Shown: in pieces, positions 25,820-35,614 of the stretch | How positions within the stretch are numbered: position 1 is the first letter of the stretch | Layout of the letters: the number at the start of each line of letters is the position of its first letter | Source of the DNA: Segatella hominis | GTDB lineage: Bacteria > Bacteroidota > Bacteroidia > Bacteroidales > Bacteroidaceae | Direction: 5' to 3' | DNA length: 64,000 nucleotides | NCBI RefSeq assembly: GCF_019249725.2 | Contig: NZ_CP137559.1 | Span: 477,501 to 541,500 of the forward strand | Translations under genes and position numbers: made by a program | Notes under the pieces: model-generated | Database searches by the model: none | The model's input: the letters and a program-made list of their open reading frames with translations, nothing else | What the model was told of the DNA's origin: nothing

Positions 25820-28800
25820 TTACTTGTAGATTTTCTTGATTTCTGCTCCCTGATAGTATCTCAGCAGGATGTCATCGTAGGAGTATCCTTCGTTGCCCAT
25901 CACGGCAGCACCTATCTGACAGAGACCCACTCCGTGTCCCCATCCGGCTCCGATCAGTTCGAAGCGCTGAGGAACCTGGTTCTCGTCCAGATCAAACTTA
26001 TCTACCACGAAAGCCGAACTGTAGAGATGGCTGTCGCTCAAGGCTCTGCGTATTTCCAGCTCCTTGCCGATGGTGAAAGTCTTTTCGGTACCGATAATCT
26101 GCAGTTTGCTGATGCGTCCGCTCGTACCGCGTTCCACAGCCTTCATGTCGAGGATGCAGCCGAAGTTCATCTTCAGTTTCTCTTCGAGTAGGTGCTGCAG
26201 TTTCTCCTGAGTCAGCGTCACCTTCCAGCGGTAAAAATCAGCAGTCTCCTGGTCGTAGTCGTTTAATACTTCCGAGAGCACCTTTCTGTCTGTAGTATTG
26301 CAGAAAGCAGGCGGGTTGGAGCGGATCCAGCGGTCAGCCTCTTCCTCCTGAGTCAAGTCAGGAAGTCTGTATTCAGAATCCATCAGAGCCTTTGAACCCT
26401 TCAAGTTCTCAGTATCTCCATCCTTCAGTCCCTCTGTATTTCTTGCGTCCTTCAAGCACTCGGCATTCATAGAACTCTTCAGTCCTTTCGGCTTGATTCC
26501 CAAAGCAATATCCCTCACAGCAGAGAGATAACTCTTAGGCGTGTTCTCCCAGCAATATTGGAATTCCTCGGTGATACCGCCGCAGCACTTGGAGAATCGG
26601 GCATCGCAGATTTCCTCGCCATCCATCAGAATCTGTCCCTTGGTCTGGCGGATAGCTTCTGCCACATGCGGAGAAGTCTCCTTGGTGATGCCCTGGTAGC
26701 GCTGGCAGTGGTCGTCGGCGCAGACATCAAAGATGGTGTGGTCTTCGCGGTCGTACCAGCGGATGAGCATGTCGTCTTTCTTGACAAAAGAGAAAAAATT
26801 GTTGCCGCTCTCAGCCACGTCTCTGCGCTTTTTCATCTGTGCCAGGAGCCATGAACGGGAAATCACGGCATGCGCCTTGAGGAGTTCAAGACTGGAGGTG
26901 GCACTCATCTCGCTGGATATCACGCTCTCCAGATACTTCTCTACAGGAAGCTCGTTGATGGCGCAGATCTTGTCTGATTCTACCACAAAATGGAGCGTAC
27001 CTAAGAAGGTCTGTGTTTCCTTGCGTTCCCAGTGGAAGTTGACACCGATAGTGACATCGCTCAGTGAGAAGGAGGCATCGCAGCTCTGCGGATGGAAGGT
27101 AAGCGAACTGTACTGATTGCCGTTCCAGAGCACACCTCCCTCGGAGAATTCCACTTCCTGTTCGCCCGTAACCACTTCGCCCTTGGCAAGGTAAGGCTTG
27201 TTGAGCGAGAAGTGAATCTTCTGACCGCTCACGATGCCCACAGAGACATTCGGCTGCTTGCCGTTATTATATAATGTGGAAGTAGTGACGGTACTTTCCT
27301 CAGCCTCCTTGGCAGCCTTCAGCTTATTGATGATGCATTCCATCTTCTCGCCGGAAATGCCGCATTCCTTCAGGATAGCCTCAGCCTTCTCCTCGGTGAG
27401 CTTGCGGAAATCCTCTTCGCGTGGCGTGATGATGAGTCCCGACATATCGAGGGCTCCTGGAGAAACCATGGTCTGGGCATCGCCATCGGCAAAGTAGGCT
27501 TCCGGACGGTGCTTCTCTCTTGGAATCACGATACTGATATATTCATCACCTTTGCGCCAGGCCACGATGTTCATCATCGGCTCAGTCTCGTCGCCGCGCT
27601 GAGGCATCGCACTGTAGAGGCGCTTGAAGAGCATCTCGTCGCATTCCTCGCTCTTGGAGATAATCACGAAGGCTGGAACGGTATAGTCGCGGATGGCTGC
27701 TATCTTCTCCTCGTCGTTCAGACAGATGATATCTGTCAGGTTGCGTGAGAGGCGCTGCCAGTTGTTCTGCAGGGGAAGTATGCCGCTGGTTCCTGCCTGG
27801 AAATGCAGATGGTCTGGAGCCGAGGCACCGCACTTCGGACCGTTGTAGAATACCATCAGTTCGCTGTGCAGACTCAGGAATCGGTGCATCTCGCCATAGT
27901 TCTTGAAGATGGCCTGTGGCTGATGCTTGCGTGCCGGAATCGTGAAATGTACCGGAAGGATAGGGAACGGATTGACCAGCAGGTAGAAACGTTCGTCTAT
28001 CTGCTTGGACATCTGTACCTTCGGACGGTTCTTCTCGCAGAGGAAGCATGGACGCTCATCGAGGGTCTTCTTGTCTATCTTGGCACCTGTGCTCACGATG
28101 CGGGCAGGGTTCCATTGCAGTTTGAGAAGATCGGAGAGAGTCTGGCTCTCCACGTGCTTCAGGTCGCGGTAGCGATGGCGGGCATCCTCCCATCTCTCCA
28201 ACTGGCGGTTGAAGAAGCGTGAGATACTGCTGTCTTCCATAATGTCGGCCTTGCCCTGCAGCATCTGCTGGCGTGCCTTCAGTTCCATCGTGCGCAGACG
28301 GTCTTTATAGAGATTGTTGGCATTCACCTTTTCGATACTCAGAGCGGCATCACTGTTGCCTCCCCAGCGGCGGCAGAGGTACAGTTCATCATAGATTCTT
28401 CCGATTCTGTATCGGCGAGAGAAGGCAAGTCCTAAGGCGTAGTCTTCGCCATAAGACGTGTTAGGGAACTGTATCTGTCTGACGAGCGGTGTGAAGAATG
28501 CTCTCGGAGCACCCAATCCGTTGATGCGCAGTGCGTTGTTGCAACCGTTTTCCTCGGTCCATTCCTTATGGTCTATCAGTCCTGGAGGCAGGGTGTTGAG
28601 GTCGAAGTCACACATGCGGTACGAGCCGATCATCATCGCTGCCTTCTGGTTGTGAAAGGCATCTACGATTTTCTGGAGAGTCTTCGGAGACGAATAGAGG
28701 TCGTCGCTGTCCAGCTGGACTGCAAACTTGCCACAGTACTCGCTATTGATGGCTACATTCCAGCAGCCACCGATGCCGAGATCGTTTCTCTCTGGCACAA

Positions 28801-29872
28801 TCTGTACGAGCCGCCCCGCCTGCTTGTCGTTTCTGGCTTCCATCTCACGAGCGATTTCATCAAGAATCTCGCCAGTGCGGTCGGTAGAATGATTGTTGAC
28901 CACGATGACGTTGAACTTGAAATTGGCTTTCTGGCTCAGCGCACTCTTCACGGCATCCGCGATGGTTTTCTCTCTGTTGAAAACTGGGATGATCACAGAA
29001 GCCTCGTAGAAGAATTCCTGTTCGCCGAAATCCGGCTGGCGATAAAAGCTGGTATCGATGAGGGCTCCCACCTTGTTGAGATGCTGTGTGCAAGCCTTTT
29101 CCATCTCTATCTGCACCTCTCTGTTGCGAGGGTTCACATAGTCGAATTGCTTCTCGCCGCTCTTTCGGTTATCGAGTTCATCTTCTGTATAGAGGAATTC
29201 ATTGAGATGGAAAATCTCTCCCATGCGACTCAGGTAGAGACGGAGGTCGTAGAGACCCGCATATTGATAGTCAGCTCTGTCCTGCTGGGCGATGAAGTCA
29301 TGGAGGGCTTGCGCCTTGATGAACCAGAGGCTTCCGAAATCGAAGTCGTCGCGAAGGCTACCAGACTGGTAGTCAATAACCGGATGCTTGATCAGCTTGC
29401 CGGTATTCGCTTCTTGTTCAGCTTTCAGTTTATGAGTTTCTGCTCCATCCGCTTTTGCTTCATGAATTTCTGTTCCATCTTTTTCTTCTTTTCCTCCAAC
29501 TTTTGCAGCCTCTTTATCTTCTTTGATCAAGGAATAATAGTCGGAGTAAACCATAACGGCTCCTGTATCGTCAGCCGTGCGTAGGAATCGTTCCAGGGCA
29601 TAAAGTCCCCATCTGATCGGAGTAGTCTTTGTGCAGATCATCACATAGTCGGCATCGGTGTTTTCAGCAATGCTTTCTACCGTGTTGCTGCTTTCCAATC
29701 GGTCAATGACTACGAAGGTGCATCCATCAGGCACTTGGTGATGGGCTGCAAAATCAGCGCTCACCAGGAGATTGATATGCTGAACCGTCTTGTTGTCATG
29801 AAGTTCCAGAAGTGCGCTTTGGGCTACTTCAATGTCTTCACAAGGTAAGAAAAGGTCTATTTTTTCTCTCAT
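25820..29872 (-). CDS. Three-domain fusion: GT2 glycosyltransferase + DUF4922 (HIT/GalT-like) + SpoIID/LytB domain (1350 aa)
   Basis: Domain 1 (about 285-500) is a GT-A glycosyltransferase 2: [20 protein letters not shown], then [10 protein letters not shown] with the metal-binding DxD-like DSDD. Domain 2 (about 605-860) is DUF4922, with [11 protein letters not shown] and the HIT/GalT-like [10 protein letters not shown] (about 686-695), hinting at a nucleotidyl transfer or phosphorolysis step. Domain 3 (about 900-1350) is SpoIID/Lyt[32 protein letters not shown], and [19 protein letters not shown] near the end. SpoIID proteins cut denuded peptidoglycan glycan strands. The first ~280 residues are a diverged second GT-like region ([20 protein letters not shown]). 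No signal peptide is visible, so the protein appears cytoplasmic, where it may process recycled muropeptides delivered by the AmpG-like permease encoded next. Confidence 0.85.
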   Translation of the reverse strand: MREKIDLFLPCEDIEVAQSALLELHDNKTVQHINLLVSADFAAHHQVPDGCTFVVIDRLESSNTVESIAENTDADYVMICTKTTPIRWGLYALERFLRTADDTGAVMVYSDYYSLIKEDKEAAKVGGKEEKDGTEIHEAKADGAETHKLKAEQEANTGKLIKHPVIDYQSGSLRDDFDFGSLWFIKAQALHDFIAQQDRADYQYAGLYDLRLYLSRMGEIFHLNEFLYTEDELDNRKSGEKQFDYVNPRNREVQIEMEKACTQHLNKVGALIDTSFYRQPDFGEQEFFYEASVIIPVFNREKTIADAVKSALSQKANFKFNVIVVNNHSTDRTGEILDEIAREMEARNDKQAGRLVQIVPERNDLGIGGCWNVAINSEYCGKFAVQLDSDDLYSSPKTLQKIVDAFHNQKAAMMIGSYRMCDFDLNTLPPGLIDHKEWTEENGCNNALRINGLGAPRAFFTPLVRQIQFPNTSYGEDYALGLAFSRRYRIGRIYDELYLCRRWGGNSDAALSIEKVNANNLYKDRLRTMELKARQQMLQGKADIMEDSSISRFFNRQLERWEDARHRYRDLKHVESQTLSDLLKLQWNPARIVSTGAKIDKKTLDERPCFLCEKNRPKVQMSKQIDERFYLLVNPFPILPVHFTIPARKHQPQAIFKNYGEMHRFLSLHSELMVFYNGPKCGASAPDHLHFQAGTSGILPLQNNWQRLSRNLTDIICLNDEEKIAAIRDYTVPAFVIISKSEECDEMLFKRLYSAMPQRGDETEPMMNIVAWRKGDEYISIVIPREKHRPEAYFADGDAQTMVSPGALDMSGLIITPREEDFRKLTEEKAEAILKECGISGEKMECIINKLKAAKEAEESTVTTSTLYNNGKQPNVSVGIVSGQKIHFSLNKPYLAKGEVVTGEQEVEFSEGGVLWNGNQYSSLTFHPQSCDASFSLSDVTIGVNFHWERKETQTFLGTLHFVVESDKICAINELPVEKYLESVISSEMSATSSLELLKAHAVISRSWLLAQMKKRRDVAESGNNFFSFVKKDDMLIRWYDREDHTIFDVCADDHCQRYQGITKETSPHVAEAIRQTKGQILMDGEEICDARFSKCCGGITEEFQYCWENTPKSYLSAVRDIALGIKPKGLKSSMNAECLKDARNTEGLKDGDTENLKGSKALMDSEYRLPDLTQEEEADRWIRSNPPAFCNTTDRKVLSEVLNDYDQETADFYRWKVTLTQEKLQHLLEEKLKMNFGCILDMKAVERGTSGRISKLQIIGTEKTFTIGKELEIRRALSDSHLYSSAFVVDKFDLDENQVPQRFELIGAGWGHGVGLCQIGAAVMGNEGYSYDDILLRYYQGAEIKKIYK

Positions 29873-29967
29873 TTCTTTGTGTTATGTTTTTGCGTTTCGG
29901 CTCCCTTTCCGGAGGTCAAAACGGTATTTTTTATCTATATTTTAGCTTATTATATTAAAATATGTGG

Positions 29968-29975
29968 CAAAGATA
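29968..29975 (-). promoter_or_regulatory. -7 element for the GT2/DUF4922/SpoIID gene
   Basis: TATCTTTG on the minus strand, giving a leader of about 90 nt. It is divergent from the rlmN promoter, with the two -7 boxes 22 bases apart. No TTTG sits at the ideal upstream spacing. Confidence 0.6.
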
Positions 29976-29997
29976 ACAATTTTTCGCCAAAAAATAC

Positions 29998-30005
29998 TAT
30001 CTTTG
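29998..30005 (+). promoter_or_regulatory. -7 element of the rlmN promoter, 4 bases before the start codon
   Basis: TATCTTTG at 29998-30005 and ATG at 30010. Transcription normally starts several bases after the box, at or next to the ATG, so a leaderless mRNA is predicted. Confidence 0.65.
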
Positions 30006-30009
30006 CACT

Positions 30010-31077
30010 ATGAATGATGAAAAAAAATATCTTTTGGGGCTTACCCTTGCTGAATTGAAGCAAGTGGCTAAGGACTTGGGTATGCCTGCCTTCACGGGTG
30101 GGCAGATGGCTAAATGGCTCTACGAACAGCATGTGAAGAGCATCGACGAGATGACTAATATCTCGAAAGCTAACCGTGCCAAGCTGGCCGCAGAATATGA
30201 GATAGGATGTGCCGGATATACCGATGCACAGCACTCCGTAGATGGTACCATCAAGTATCTCTTCCCTATACGCAGCGGAAAGTTTGTAGAGACGGTCTAT
30301 ATCCCCGACAAAGACCGTGCCACGCTCTGTGTATCATCACAGGTGGGATGCAAGATGAACTGCCTCTTCTGTCAGACTGGTAAGCAGGGGTTTGAAGGAA
30401 GTTTGCCTGCTGGCGATATCCTCAATCAGATCTACTCCCTGCCAGAGGTGGACAAACTCACCAATATCGTGTTTATGGGACAGGGCGAGCCGATGGATAA
30501 TCTGGATAATGTATTGCGGGCCACAGAAATCCTGACCGCTGACTATGGTTGGGCATGGAGTCCGAAACGCATCACAGTAAGTTCGGTGGGCGTCAAAAAC
30601 AAGTTGAAGCGATTCCTCGAAGAGAGCGAGTGCCATGTGGCTATATCGATGCACGATCCGATACCTTCTGAGCGAGCAGAACTGATGCCTGCCGAGAAGG
30701 GTATGGGTATAGAACAGGTTGTGGAGCTGCTCCGCAATTATGATTTCTCTCACCAGCGTCGCTTGTCTTTCGAATATATCGTGTTCAAGGGAGTGAACGA
30801 CAGTATGCAGCACGCCAAGGCAATCATCAAGTTGGTGAAGGGTCTCGACTGCCGTTTCAATCTGATTCGTTTCCATCAGATTCCGGACATCCCGTTGCAG
30901 GGCGTCAATGATGAGAAAATGGAACAGTTCCGTGATTATCTCACTTCTCATGGAGTCTTTACGACCATCCGTGCCAGTCGCGGACAGGATATCTATGCAG
31001 CTTGTGGCTTGCTCAGTACATCCAAGAAAATCGGAGAAATCAGAGAGCACGAGGACGAAGAACGTTCTTTGCGGTAA
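30010..31077 (+). CDS. rlmN: Dual-specificity 23S rRNA A2503 / tRNA A37 C2-methyltransferase RlmN
   Basis: 355 residues, normal length. It is a radical-SAM enzyme with cluster motif CKMNCLFC (about 114-121), GQGEPMDN (about 158), and the methyl-accepting Cys region near the C-terminus (DIYAACGLLS, about 326-335). FVETVYIPDKDRATLCVSSQ (about 95) matches the family. The ATG at 30010 begins with the expected MNDEKKYLLGLTLAELKQVA, so the start is secure even though it lies only 4 bases after a -7 box. It is transcribed alone, divergently from the SpoIID fusion. Confidence 0.95.
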   Translation: MNDEKKYLLGLTLAELKQVAKDLGMPAFTGGQMAKWLYEQHVKSIDEMTNISKANRAKLAAEYEIGCAGYTDAQHSVDGTIKYLFPIRSGKFVETVYIPDKDRATLCVSSQVGCKMNCLFCQTGKQGFEGSLPAGDILNQIYSLPEVDKLTNIVFMGQGEPMDNLDNVLRATEILTADYGWAWSPKRITVSSVGVKNKLKRFLEESECHVAISMHDPIPSERAELMPAEKGMGIEQVVELLRNYDFSHQRRLSFEYIVFKGVNDSMQHAKAIIKLVKGLDCRFNLIRFHQIPDIPLQGVNDEKMEQFRDYLTSHGVFTTIRASRGQDIYAACGLLSTSKKIGEIREHEDEERSLR

Positions 31078-31104
31078 GACAATTTCCTGAGATGGAAATC
31101 TTTC

Positions 31105-31259
31105 CCTCTCGTTAGGACCCGGTTCTTCCTTGATTGAGAGTTCTTCTCTTCGACAGAAGCAGTCCTCTCATTAGGATTCATTCTTTAGTTAGGACCTTCC
31201 TCTCGTTAGGACCCGGTTCTTCCTTAATTGAGAGTTCTTCTCTTCGACAGAAGCAGTCC
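31105..31259 (+). repeat. Two 61-bp direct repeats in the rlmN-DUF4837 gap
   Basis: 31105-31165 and 31199-31259 are identical except for one base (TTGATTG versus TTAATTG). The rest of the gap (31260-31350) carries further CTTTCCT/GAGAG motif echoes. No coding signal or clear promoter is seen in this 297-base gap. Confidence 0.85.
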
Positions 31260-31374
31260 CTTTTAATCCAAGGCGTTTCACTCGATCGAGAGACTTTCCT
31301 TAGAACGGAAAGGACTTTCCTCAACTGAAGAACTTTCCTTCGAAGAGATAAGTGAACAAAACGATGATAGAATA

Positions 31375-32316
31375 ATGATGAATTGGAAATATCTGAGATT
31401 ATTTCTTGCAATCTGCTTTGTATTCATGCTGGCTTGTTGCAAAGACGGAAAGAGCAATCGGCTTCCTGAAAGTATCGGTCAGCCCTATGAAGTGGTGCTT
31501 GAAGGAGATACAAATCACATCGTAACTGCTATCTTGCAGGAGAGTGTGCCAGATATGCCTCAGCCGGAACCCATGTTCAATATCATACAGGTGAGAAAAG
31601 GAAAACTGACAAGCCTGTATCAGACGGTAAGAAACCGGGTAGTCGTGGATGTGGATAAGAGAAATCGTGACTTTGAAGTGAAAATCAGCAAGGATGTCAA
31701 TGCTGCTCCGCAAGTCATTATCCGTATCAAGGCGCAGACCGTAGAACAGTTGAAAAGCCGCCTGGATGGAATGAGACTCCGCCAGATACTGGACGAATCG
31801 GAACTGAAGCATCTGGCGTCTGTCATCCGGCAGAATGTAGAGAAGCAGAAAGAGGTAAAGCGCCTCTTCGGCATCGACATGAAGATTCCTGCTGACATGC
31901 AGTCAAGTAAGCGTGGTAAGGATTTCCTGTGGCTGTCAAATAATGCAAACTCGGGTATGCAGAGCCTCCTCATATTTAAGTTGAGAGATTTTTGGCGAGG
32001 GAATCCCTATCTTCCATCTGCTCTCAAACCGAAAGTTGACAGCGTACTACGTGTCAACGTGCCAGGTGAGGAGGATGGCATGTACATGCAACTTGCCTAT
32101 ATCAGTGAATATTTAAATGGATGCTGGGAAATGAAGGGGGATGCCATGGGTGGACCCTATGTGATGAAGCTGATGTCTGATGCCGACTTCACACAAGGGC
32201 GGAACGTCCTTGGAAAATATAATGCATTAGTCATCATTGGTTTCGTCTATGCGCCCGAAATGAAGAAAAGAAATTTAATCAAGCAGTTGGAAGCTGTGCT
32301 GACAACTATCAGATAA
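31375..32316 (+). CDS. DUF4837 family lipoprotein (313 aa)
   Basis: Lipoprotein signal: MMNWKYLRLFLAICFVFMLA followed by CC, so Cys21 or Cys22 is the predicted lipid anchor. The rest matches DUF4837: IGQPYEVVLEGD (about 35), PEPMFNIIQV (about 62) and EMKGDAMGGPYV (about 251-262). It is a Bacteroidota envelope protein of unknown function, probably facing the periplasm. A single ATG choice (31375 or 31378) barely matters. It precedes pdxA by 83 bases, same strand. Confidence 0.85.
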   Translation: MMNWKYLRLFLAICFVFMLACCKDGKSNRLPESIGQPYEVVLEGDTNHIVTAILQESVPDMPQPEPMFNIIQVRKGKLTSLYQTVRNRVVVDVDKRNRDFEVKISKDVNAAPQVIIRIKAQTVEQLKSRLDGMRLRQILDESELKHLASVIRQNVEKQKEVKRLFGIDMKIPADMQSSKRGKDFLWLSNNANSGMQSLLIFKLRDFWRGNPYLPSALKPKVDSVLRVNVPGEEDGMYMQLAYISEYLNGCWEMKGDAMGGPYVMKLMSDADFTQGRNVLGKYNALVIIGFVYAPEMKKRNLIKQLEAVLTTIR

Positions 32317-32399
32317 AAAACTCGTAAGCTGAAGTTGAAACCATCGCGAGTTTCAGATAAATATCATAAGATTCAAATAAATACATCAAAATATAATAT

Positions 32400-33533
32400 A
32401 TGGACAATCAGAAAGTAAGGGTGGCTATCACCCACGGAGATACCAATGGTATCGGATATGAACTCATTTTTAAAACCTTTGCAGAGCCAGAAATGCTGGA
32501 ACTCTGTACACCTATTATATATGGCTCGCCAAAAGTGGCAGCCTATTATCGCAAGGCCATGAACTTGCCAGGTCAGTTCTCTATCATTCAGCAGGCTGAG
32601 GATGTACAGGATGGAAGAATCAATCTTCTGGCTGCTGTAGATGACGAGGTGAAAGTGGATATGGGTATGCCTACAGCTGACTCAGGACTGGCTGCAGTAA
32701 AGGCGCTCGATCGTGCCATGACCGATTATCGTGCCGGTCTCTACGACGTGCTGGTTACCGGACCTGTAAACAATGCCAATGCGCAGATGGATAACTATCC
32801 TTTCCCTGGTCATAGAAATTATATTGAGACCTGTCTTGGTGAAGGCAAGAAGGGACTGTCTATGCTGATTGGCGGTGATCTCCGTATCGCATCGGTCACA
32901 GAAAAGACACCTCTGAAAGATGTACCTGCAGCTATCAGTCTGGAGGCGATCGTAGAAAAAGTAACCCTGATGCAGCAGACTCTCAAGCGTGATTTCTATA
33001 TCAGCAATCCACGTATCGCAGTACTTGCTTTGAATCCAAAGAGCAATGAGGACAGCAGTTGTGGTACAGAAGAGCGCGAAATCATTATCCCTGCTATTGA
33101 TGCTTTGGCAGAGAAGGGCGTACAGGCGTTTGGTCCGTATGCTACAGATGAATTCTTCGGAAAAGGCTATTTCAAAGACTTCGACGGCGTAATGGCTATG
33201 TATCATGACCAGGCAACAACTCCTTTCCATTCACTATATACGGAAGACGGTGTAGTCTTCACTGCCGGCATGCCAATCATCCGTACTGCGGCAGATGTTA
33301 CACCGGAGTTCTGTATCGCAGGAGTAGGAGAGGCTGATGAGACTTCTTTCCGCCATGCAGTCTATTTGGCTGTGGATGCTTATCACCATCGCAATGAGTA
33401 TGATGAGGCTCGTGAAAATCCGCTTCCAAAGCTTTATCACGAAAAACGTGATGAGAGCGAGAAAGTGCGTTTTTCTATCCCAAAGAAGCATTCTAATGCT
33501 CCTTTTAACCCAAAGCCTGAGGTGAAAAGTTAA
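32400..33533 (+). CDS. pdxA: 4-hydroxythreonine-4-phosphate dehydrogenase
   Basis: 377 residues. It catalyses the NAD-dependent oxidation that feeds the DXP-dependent pyridoxal-phosphate pathway. ITHGDTNGIGYELIFKTF (about 10-27) matches the PdxA N-terminus, and the metal-binding histidines are in PGHRNYIE (about 138), DGVMAMYHDQATTPFHSL (about 262-279) and the later HAVYLAVDAYHH. The C-terminal ~30 residues (EKVRFSIPKKHSNAPFNPKP) extend beyond the usual domain. No pyridoxine genes are adjacent; it sits between DUF4837 and the sigma-54 activator as in other Bacteroidota. Confidence 0.93.
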   Translation: MDNQKVRVAITHGDTNGIGYELIFKTFAEPEMLELCTPIIYGSPKVAAYYRKAMNLPGQFSIIQQAEDVQDGRINLLAAVDDEVKVDMGMPTADSGLAAVKALDRAMTDYRAGLYDVLVTGPVNNANAQMDNYPFPGHRNYIETCLGEGKKGLSMLIGGDLRIASVTEKTPLKDVPAAISLEAIVEKVTLMQQTLKRDFYISNPRIAVLALNPKSNEDSSCGTEEREIIIPAIDALAEKGVQAFGPYATDEFFGKGYFKDFDGVMAMYHDQATTPFHSLYTEDGVVFTAGMPIIRTAADVTPEFCIAGVGEADETSFRHAVYLAVDAYHHRNEYDEARENPLPKLYHEKRDESEKVRFSIPKKHSNAPFNPKPEVKS

Positions 33534-33582
33534 AAAAATGACTATTTTATGCCATTTTTGCAGATTATTCAAAAAAAATGCG

Positions 33583-33590
33583 TAATTTTG
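33583..33590 (+). promoter_or_regulatory. -7 element of the sigma-54 activator promoter, 8 bases before the ATG
   Basis: TAATTTTG at 33583-33590; a TTTG at 33557-33560 gives a 22-base spacer. The predicted transcript starts at or within a few bases of the ATG at 33599. Confidence 0.6.
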
Positions 33591-33598
33591 TCAGCTAA

Positions 33599-34891
33599 AT
33601 GGACACAAGTGAACTTCAGAAAGTAAAACAACGGTATAACATCGTGGGTAATAGCGATGGATTGAACCGTGCGCTCGATGTCGCCTTGCAGGTGGCACCG
33701 ACAGATCTTTCTGTGCTTATCATCGGTGAATCGGGTGTGGGTAAGGAAATCATTCCGCGTGTTATCCACGATCATTCTCCACGCCGACGTGAGAAGTATT
33801 TTGCTATCAACTGCGGTAGTATTCCTGAAGGTACTATCGATAGCGAACTCTTCGGTCATGAGAAAGGTTCCTTTACGGGAGCTATCGGAGAAAGTGAAGG
33901 ATATTTCGGTATCGCCAACAAGGGAACCATTTTCCTTGATGAGGTGGGCGAGCTGCCTATCCAGACACAAGCCAGATTGCTCCGTGTGCTGGAAACCGGT
34001 GAATATATTCGCGTAGGTGGACAGGAGGTGAGAAAGACTGATGTGAGAATAGTGGCTGCTACGAATGTCAACATGCGCAAAGCCATCAGTGAAGGTCGCT
34101 TCCGAGAAGATCTCTATTATCGTCTGAATACCATTCCTATCCAGATGCCACCGCTCCGTGAAAGAGGAAATGATATCCTTCTGCTCTTCAGACTTTTTGC
34201 GATGCAAATGGCTGAAAAGTACAGGTTGCCTAAGATTTCGCTCAGCGAGGATGCAAAGGGCATCATGCTCAAATATAAGTGGCCAGGAAATGTAAGACAA
34301 CTCAAGAATATCACAGAACAGATGTCTGTGCTCAGCCAGGAACGGGAAATCAGTGCAGAAATGCTCTTGCATTATATTCCGATGGATGAAGAGTCAACCC
34401 AGTTGGCTACGATTCCTTCCCAGACGGGCGGTGCTCATAGCTACGAGAGCGAGCGTGAACTTCTCTATAAGATTCTCTATGAGTTGAGGGGCAATGTGAG
34501 TGATCTCCGTCGTGATGTCAGTTCTCTGCGCAAGCAATTGGATGAAGCCCGCCAGCTCAATGGTGTCAGTGGATTTACAAGTCCTAATGCTATTACTCCA
34601 GTAGAGTCTGTAAGCGACTTCCCTGCGAGAATGGATAAGACACCAAGTATCCGTCCGGTCATTCCGCATCATGCGACAGAAGATGCTATCGTTGAGGAAA
34701 TCAATGAACCGGAAACGCTGAATCTGAATGATTTGGGGCGCCAGATGCTCGAAAAGGCTTTGGAACGAAATAACGGAAATCGCAAAAAGGCTGCTCAGGA
34801 ACTTGGTATTTCCGACCGTACCCTGTATCGCCGTCTCAAGCAATATGGACTCAATGGCGATGAGGAAGAAGAAAAAGACAAAAATAAGTAA
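33599..34891 (+). CDS. Sigma-54-dependent transcriptional activator without receiver domain (430 aa)
   Basis: It starts directly with the AAA+ domain: Walker A GESGVGKE (about 44-51), the sigma-54 contact loop as GSFTGA (about 90-95, the standard loop being GAFTGA), Walker B GTIFLDEVGELP and sensor/R-finger region FREDLYYRLNTIPI. A linker of about 120 residues (SDLRRDVSSLRKQLDEA coiled coil) leads to a Fis-type helix-turn-helix (NRKKAAQELGISDRTLYRRL, about 399-418). With no N-terminal sensing domain, its activity is likely controlled by level or by a partner. lptE follows 12 bases downstream, a conserved Bacteroidota arrangement with the TPR-like gene and secG. Confidence 0.93.
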   Translation: MDTSELQKVKQRYNIVGNSDGLNRALDVALQVAPTDLSVLIIGESGVGKEIIPRVIHDHSPRRREKYFAINCGSIPEGTIDSELFGHEKGSFTGAIGESEGYFGIANKGTIFLDEVGELPIQTQARLLRVLETGEYIRVGGQEVRKTDVRIVAATNVNMRKAISEGRFREDLYYRLNTIPIQMPPLRERGNDILLLFRLFAMQMAEKYRLPKISLSEDAKGIMLKYKWPGNVRQLKNITEQMSVLSQEREISAEMLLHYIPMDEESTQLATIPSQTGGAHSYESERELLYKILYELRGNVSDLRRDVSSLRKQLDEARQLNGVSGFTSPNAITPVESVSDFPARMDKTPSIRPVIPHHATEDAIVEEINEPETLNLNDLGRQMLEKALERNNGNRKKAAQELGISDRTLYRRLKQYGLNGDEEEEKDKNK

Positions 34892-34903
34892 GACAATTGG
34901 AAT

Positions 34904-35425
34904 ATGAAGCGTTTTCGCAAACATATATATATAATAGGTGTCATCCTTACTATTGGCATTCTTGCTGCATGCTCCGTGAGCTATAAGTTCAATGGCGCAA
35001 GCATCGACTATACCAAGACCAAGACCATTCAGATAGCTGAATTCCCTATTAGAAGTACCTATGTGTGGGGACCGATGGGACCGATGTTCAACAATGCCTT
35101 GAAGGATGAATTTGCTAATCATACCCGCTTGCAACAGGTCAAGAGAAATGGAGATCTGAAGATAGAGGGAGAGATTACACAGTATAGCCAGCGCAACAAG
35201 AGTGTTTCGAGCGAAGGCTATTCTGCACAGACCGAATTGTCTATTACTGTAAATGTGAGATTCACCAATAATGTGAACCACAATGAAGATTTTGAACGCC
35301 AGTTTACTTCTTCAAAGAGTTATGAGACCACCCAGAGTCTGGCTTCGGTTCAGGAAGAACTGGTCAATCAGATGGTGAAGGATTTGGTGGAGCAGATTTT
35401 CAACGCTACTGTTGCAAACTGGTAA
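34904..35425 (+). CDS. lptE: LPS assembly lipoprotein LptE
   Basis: 173 residues with lipobox GILAACS (Cys23). The mature part begins VSYKFNGASIDYTKTKTIQI and continues AEFPIRSTYVWG, the typical LptE-like domain of Bacteroidota, and ends in helical EELVNQMVKDLVEQIFNATV. LptE plugs and helps fold the LptD translocon for LPS at the outer membrane. It is co-transcribed with the sigma-54 activator. Confidence 0.9.
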   Translation: MKRFRKHIYIIGVILTIGILAACSVSYKFNGASIDYTKTKTIQIAEFPIRSTYVWGPMGPMFNNALKDEFANHTRLQQVKRNGDLKIEGEITQYSQRNKSVSSEGYSAQTELSITVNVRFTNNVNHNEDFERQFTSSKSYETTQSLASVQEELVNQMVKDLVEQIFNATVANW

Positions 35426-35614
35426 TTAGGCATTCTCTCAAGAAATATGCATTCTCTCTGGAGTTATAATTCTCAGGGGAGATATTGTTCTCATGAGAGA
35501 TATATGTAGGCAGAATAGAAGCATTTTGTCTGAAAGATGAATTTCTTCTGAAAAGTTGAATTCGTTAGAAAAAAAGTTTTTAAAAATTATAACTGTTAAT
35601 ATTATTAGAGATTC

